From contig JAITDQ010000237.1 in the NCBI GenBank assembly GCA_031282485.1, positions 1 to 6,808 on the forward strand: a stretch of DNA of 6,808 nucleotides, in the 5' to 3' direction. The DNA is from Tannerella sp. (lineage in GTDB: Bacteria > Bacteroidota > Bacteroidia > Bacteroidales > Tannerellaceae). The position numbers and the translations under genes were made by a program. The notes beneath the pieces were generated by a model, which was not told the DNA's origin, searched no databases, and worked only from the letters and a program-made list of their open reading frames with translations. Shown in pieces: positions 5,781 through 6,808 of the stretch (positions are counted from its first letter, which is position 1; the number at the start of each line of letters is the position of its first letter).

Positions 5781-6808
5781 TTATTTAGAATTTGTTGCAG
5801 GAGTCTCCGAAGAAGCGTTTGTTTTGAGGATAGCACCAGAGGCTTTTTGACGGATTAGCCTTAAAATGTTTTCCTTGGTGATGCCGGCATTGGACGATGC
5901 GTTTAGCGTTTCGACAGCGCCGGTCTGCATCTGTTCGGATGACAATTTTGCTTGCTTAGTAATGCCGGGAATCAACCTCGGCGCGGAAGAACTTGACGAT
6001 AACACAAGTTTTGCATTCCTATATGTCGTGAGTTGTACAAGTTGCTTGCTGCTGTTTATGCCAACAATACCGACAATTACGGAAGATCCGTTATAACTGC
6101 CACTGAAATCCAGCGTTCTTGTTGATGTATTATATTTTGCTTCATGATTTGATACTTCAGTCCATGTATTTTGGGCTATTATATAGGCCTTAAAATAAAT
6201 AGAGTATCCTTCAATATCCTCATCTATGAGCTTGGTTGAACCGTCTACTATAATTTTGCTGCTTGTATAATTACAATATACCGGTACAGACAGATCTCCC
6301 CATTGTGAAATTCTGTAATAATTCTTTTGACCGGAAGTTAACGGAGTTATTTTTCCTGTCCATGAACCGGGCGTATCAGAGGAAACTGCAGTACCTGTTG
6401 CAGTAAAGTTGCTTTCGCAGAACGATCCGAAAGGAGGCGTACAAGAGGGTGTGGGTGTAGGTTCATTTATAATTGAAATCGGCCCGGTATACTGGTATTG
6501 TATATTGTTGACTCTGGCTCCCGTCTTGTAATCTATACCTGAAAAGTTAGTAGTAATGGTATAGTTACTACCCGAAGCTCCGACGGTAAACGTGCCGTTG
6601 TCAATAAAGATAAACTCCTGAGTATTGAAATTGTAAACACTTGTTCCGGCTGTGCCGTTATCCGTTTTTTCGCCTGAGGCAAATGTTCTGTCTGTTCCAA
6701 AAGAGTTTCCTGTCCCGAAAGTATAAGTACCTGTTGTTATCTTGAAATCAGCAGGGTTGGATGGTAGTGCGCAATGGCCCTGTATAATTATGCCAACATT
6801 TGGGTTAC
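5781..6808 (-). CDS. Beta-rich secreted or surface protein, 341 C-terminal residues, start outside window
   Basis: The frame is open from the right edge (first complete codon 6806-6804) to the TAA at 5783-5781, so the true gene is longer than its internal Met codons would suggest. Three regions are visible. Residues 1-115 are rich in Thr, Gly and aromatic residues, with strands such as FKITTGTYTFG, GTFTVGASGSNYTITTNFSG and NNIQYQYTGPI; this pattern recurs in Bacteroidota surface lipoproteins. A Pro linker, EPTPTPS, follows at 115-121. Residues 122-270 form a second beta-rich domain with three Cys (C122, C130, C178) and TLDFSGSYNGSSVIVGIVGI. Residues 270-341 are a Ser/Ala/Thr-rich tail with one short helix (KENILRLIRQKA) and no sorting signal that I recognise. 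The signal peptide would lie outside the window. The 6-bp gap to the M64 lipoprotein gene suggests a shared role, perhaps as a binding partner or a companion surface subunit. I do not recognise a named family. Confidence 0.8.
   Translation of the reverse strand, partial: NPNVGIIIQGHCALPSNPADFKITTGTYTFGTGNSFGTDRTFASGEKTDNGTAGTSVYNFNTQEFIFIDNGTFTVGASGSNYTITTNFSGIDYKTGARVNNIQYQYTGPISIINEPTPTPSCTPPFGSFCESNFTATGTAVSSDTPGSWTGKITPLTSGQKNYYRISQWGDLSVPVYCNYTSSKIIVDGSTKLIDEDIEGYSIYFKAYIIAQNTWTEVSNHEAKYNTSTRTLDFSGSYNGSSVIVGIVGINSSKQLVQLTTYRNAKLVLSSSSSAPRLIPGITKQAKLSSEQMQTGAVETLNASSNAGITKENILRLIRQKASGAILKTNASSETPATNSK

Noticed and set aside
5392..5850. Plus-strand ORF of 152 aa
   Set aside because: It is antisense to the lipoprotein start and the 3' end of the upstream gene, whose minus-strand frames have clear signal, lipobox and domain features. 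It has no recognisable protein features.
5781..6005. Short 74-aa gene starting at an internal Met
   Set aside because: The same frame is open without a stop to the right edge and encodes patterned beta domains upstream, so this is the tail of a larger truncated gene.

Overview
The window looks like a piece of a Bacteroidota (most likely Bacteroidales) chromosome. The evidence is a lipoprotein joining a fimbrillin-type (DUF5119-like) domain, a BACON domain and an M64 peptidase; a cysteine-ladder leucine-rich-repeat lipoprotein; AT-rich leaders without Shine-Dalgarno sequences before two of the genes; and a TTTG-N19-TAnnTTTG promoter-like match. I cannot assign genus or species from sequence reading alone.

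Layout, left to right. Positions 1-129 (+) hold the last 42 codons of a putative esterase of the alpha/beta-hydrolase fold, ending in its catalytic-His motif. After 21 bp a convergent block of four minus-strand genes begins. In transcription order (right to left) these are: (i) a beta-rich secreted or surface protein, open to the right edge (6806-5781, 341 residues, no start in the window); (ii) 6 bp later, a 702-residue surface lipoprotein with an M64-type metallopeptidase domain (5774-3666); (iii) a 380-bp gap filled mainly by an ordered repeat array; (iv) a 586-residue LRR lipoprotein (3285-1525); (v) 18 bp later, a 451-residue zinc-ribbon membrane protein (1506-151).

The spacings suggest two transcription units, (i)+(ii) and (iv)+(v), which may be coupled by read-through across the array. 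The shared theme of (i), (ii) and (iv) is the cell surface or outer membrane: adhesion-like beta domains, a protein-binding LRR and a peptidase. That would suit handling of host or environmental proteins, but the substrate is unknown. The membrane protein (v) is not recognised; it has a predicted cytoplasmic zinc ribbon and a periplasmic C-terminal half.

The most unusual element is the intergenic array at 3404-3625. Six palindromes GTTACGnnYGTAAC sit 41-42 bp apart, about four helical turns. The flanks between neighbouring palindromes are complementary in all five intervals, in two alternative classes (GTAACT/AGTTAC or GTAACCGGG/CCCGGTTAC). This is not a CRISPR array and is not coding. It could be an operator array, a set of intercistronic RNA hairpins, or a set of recombination sites.
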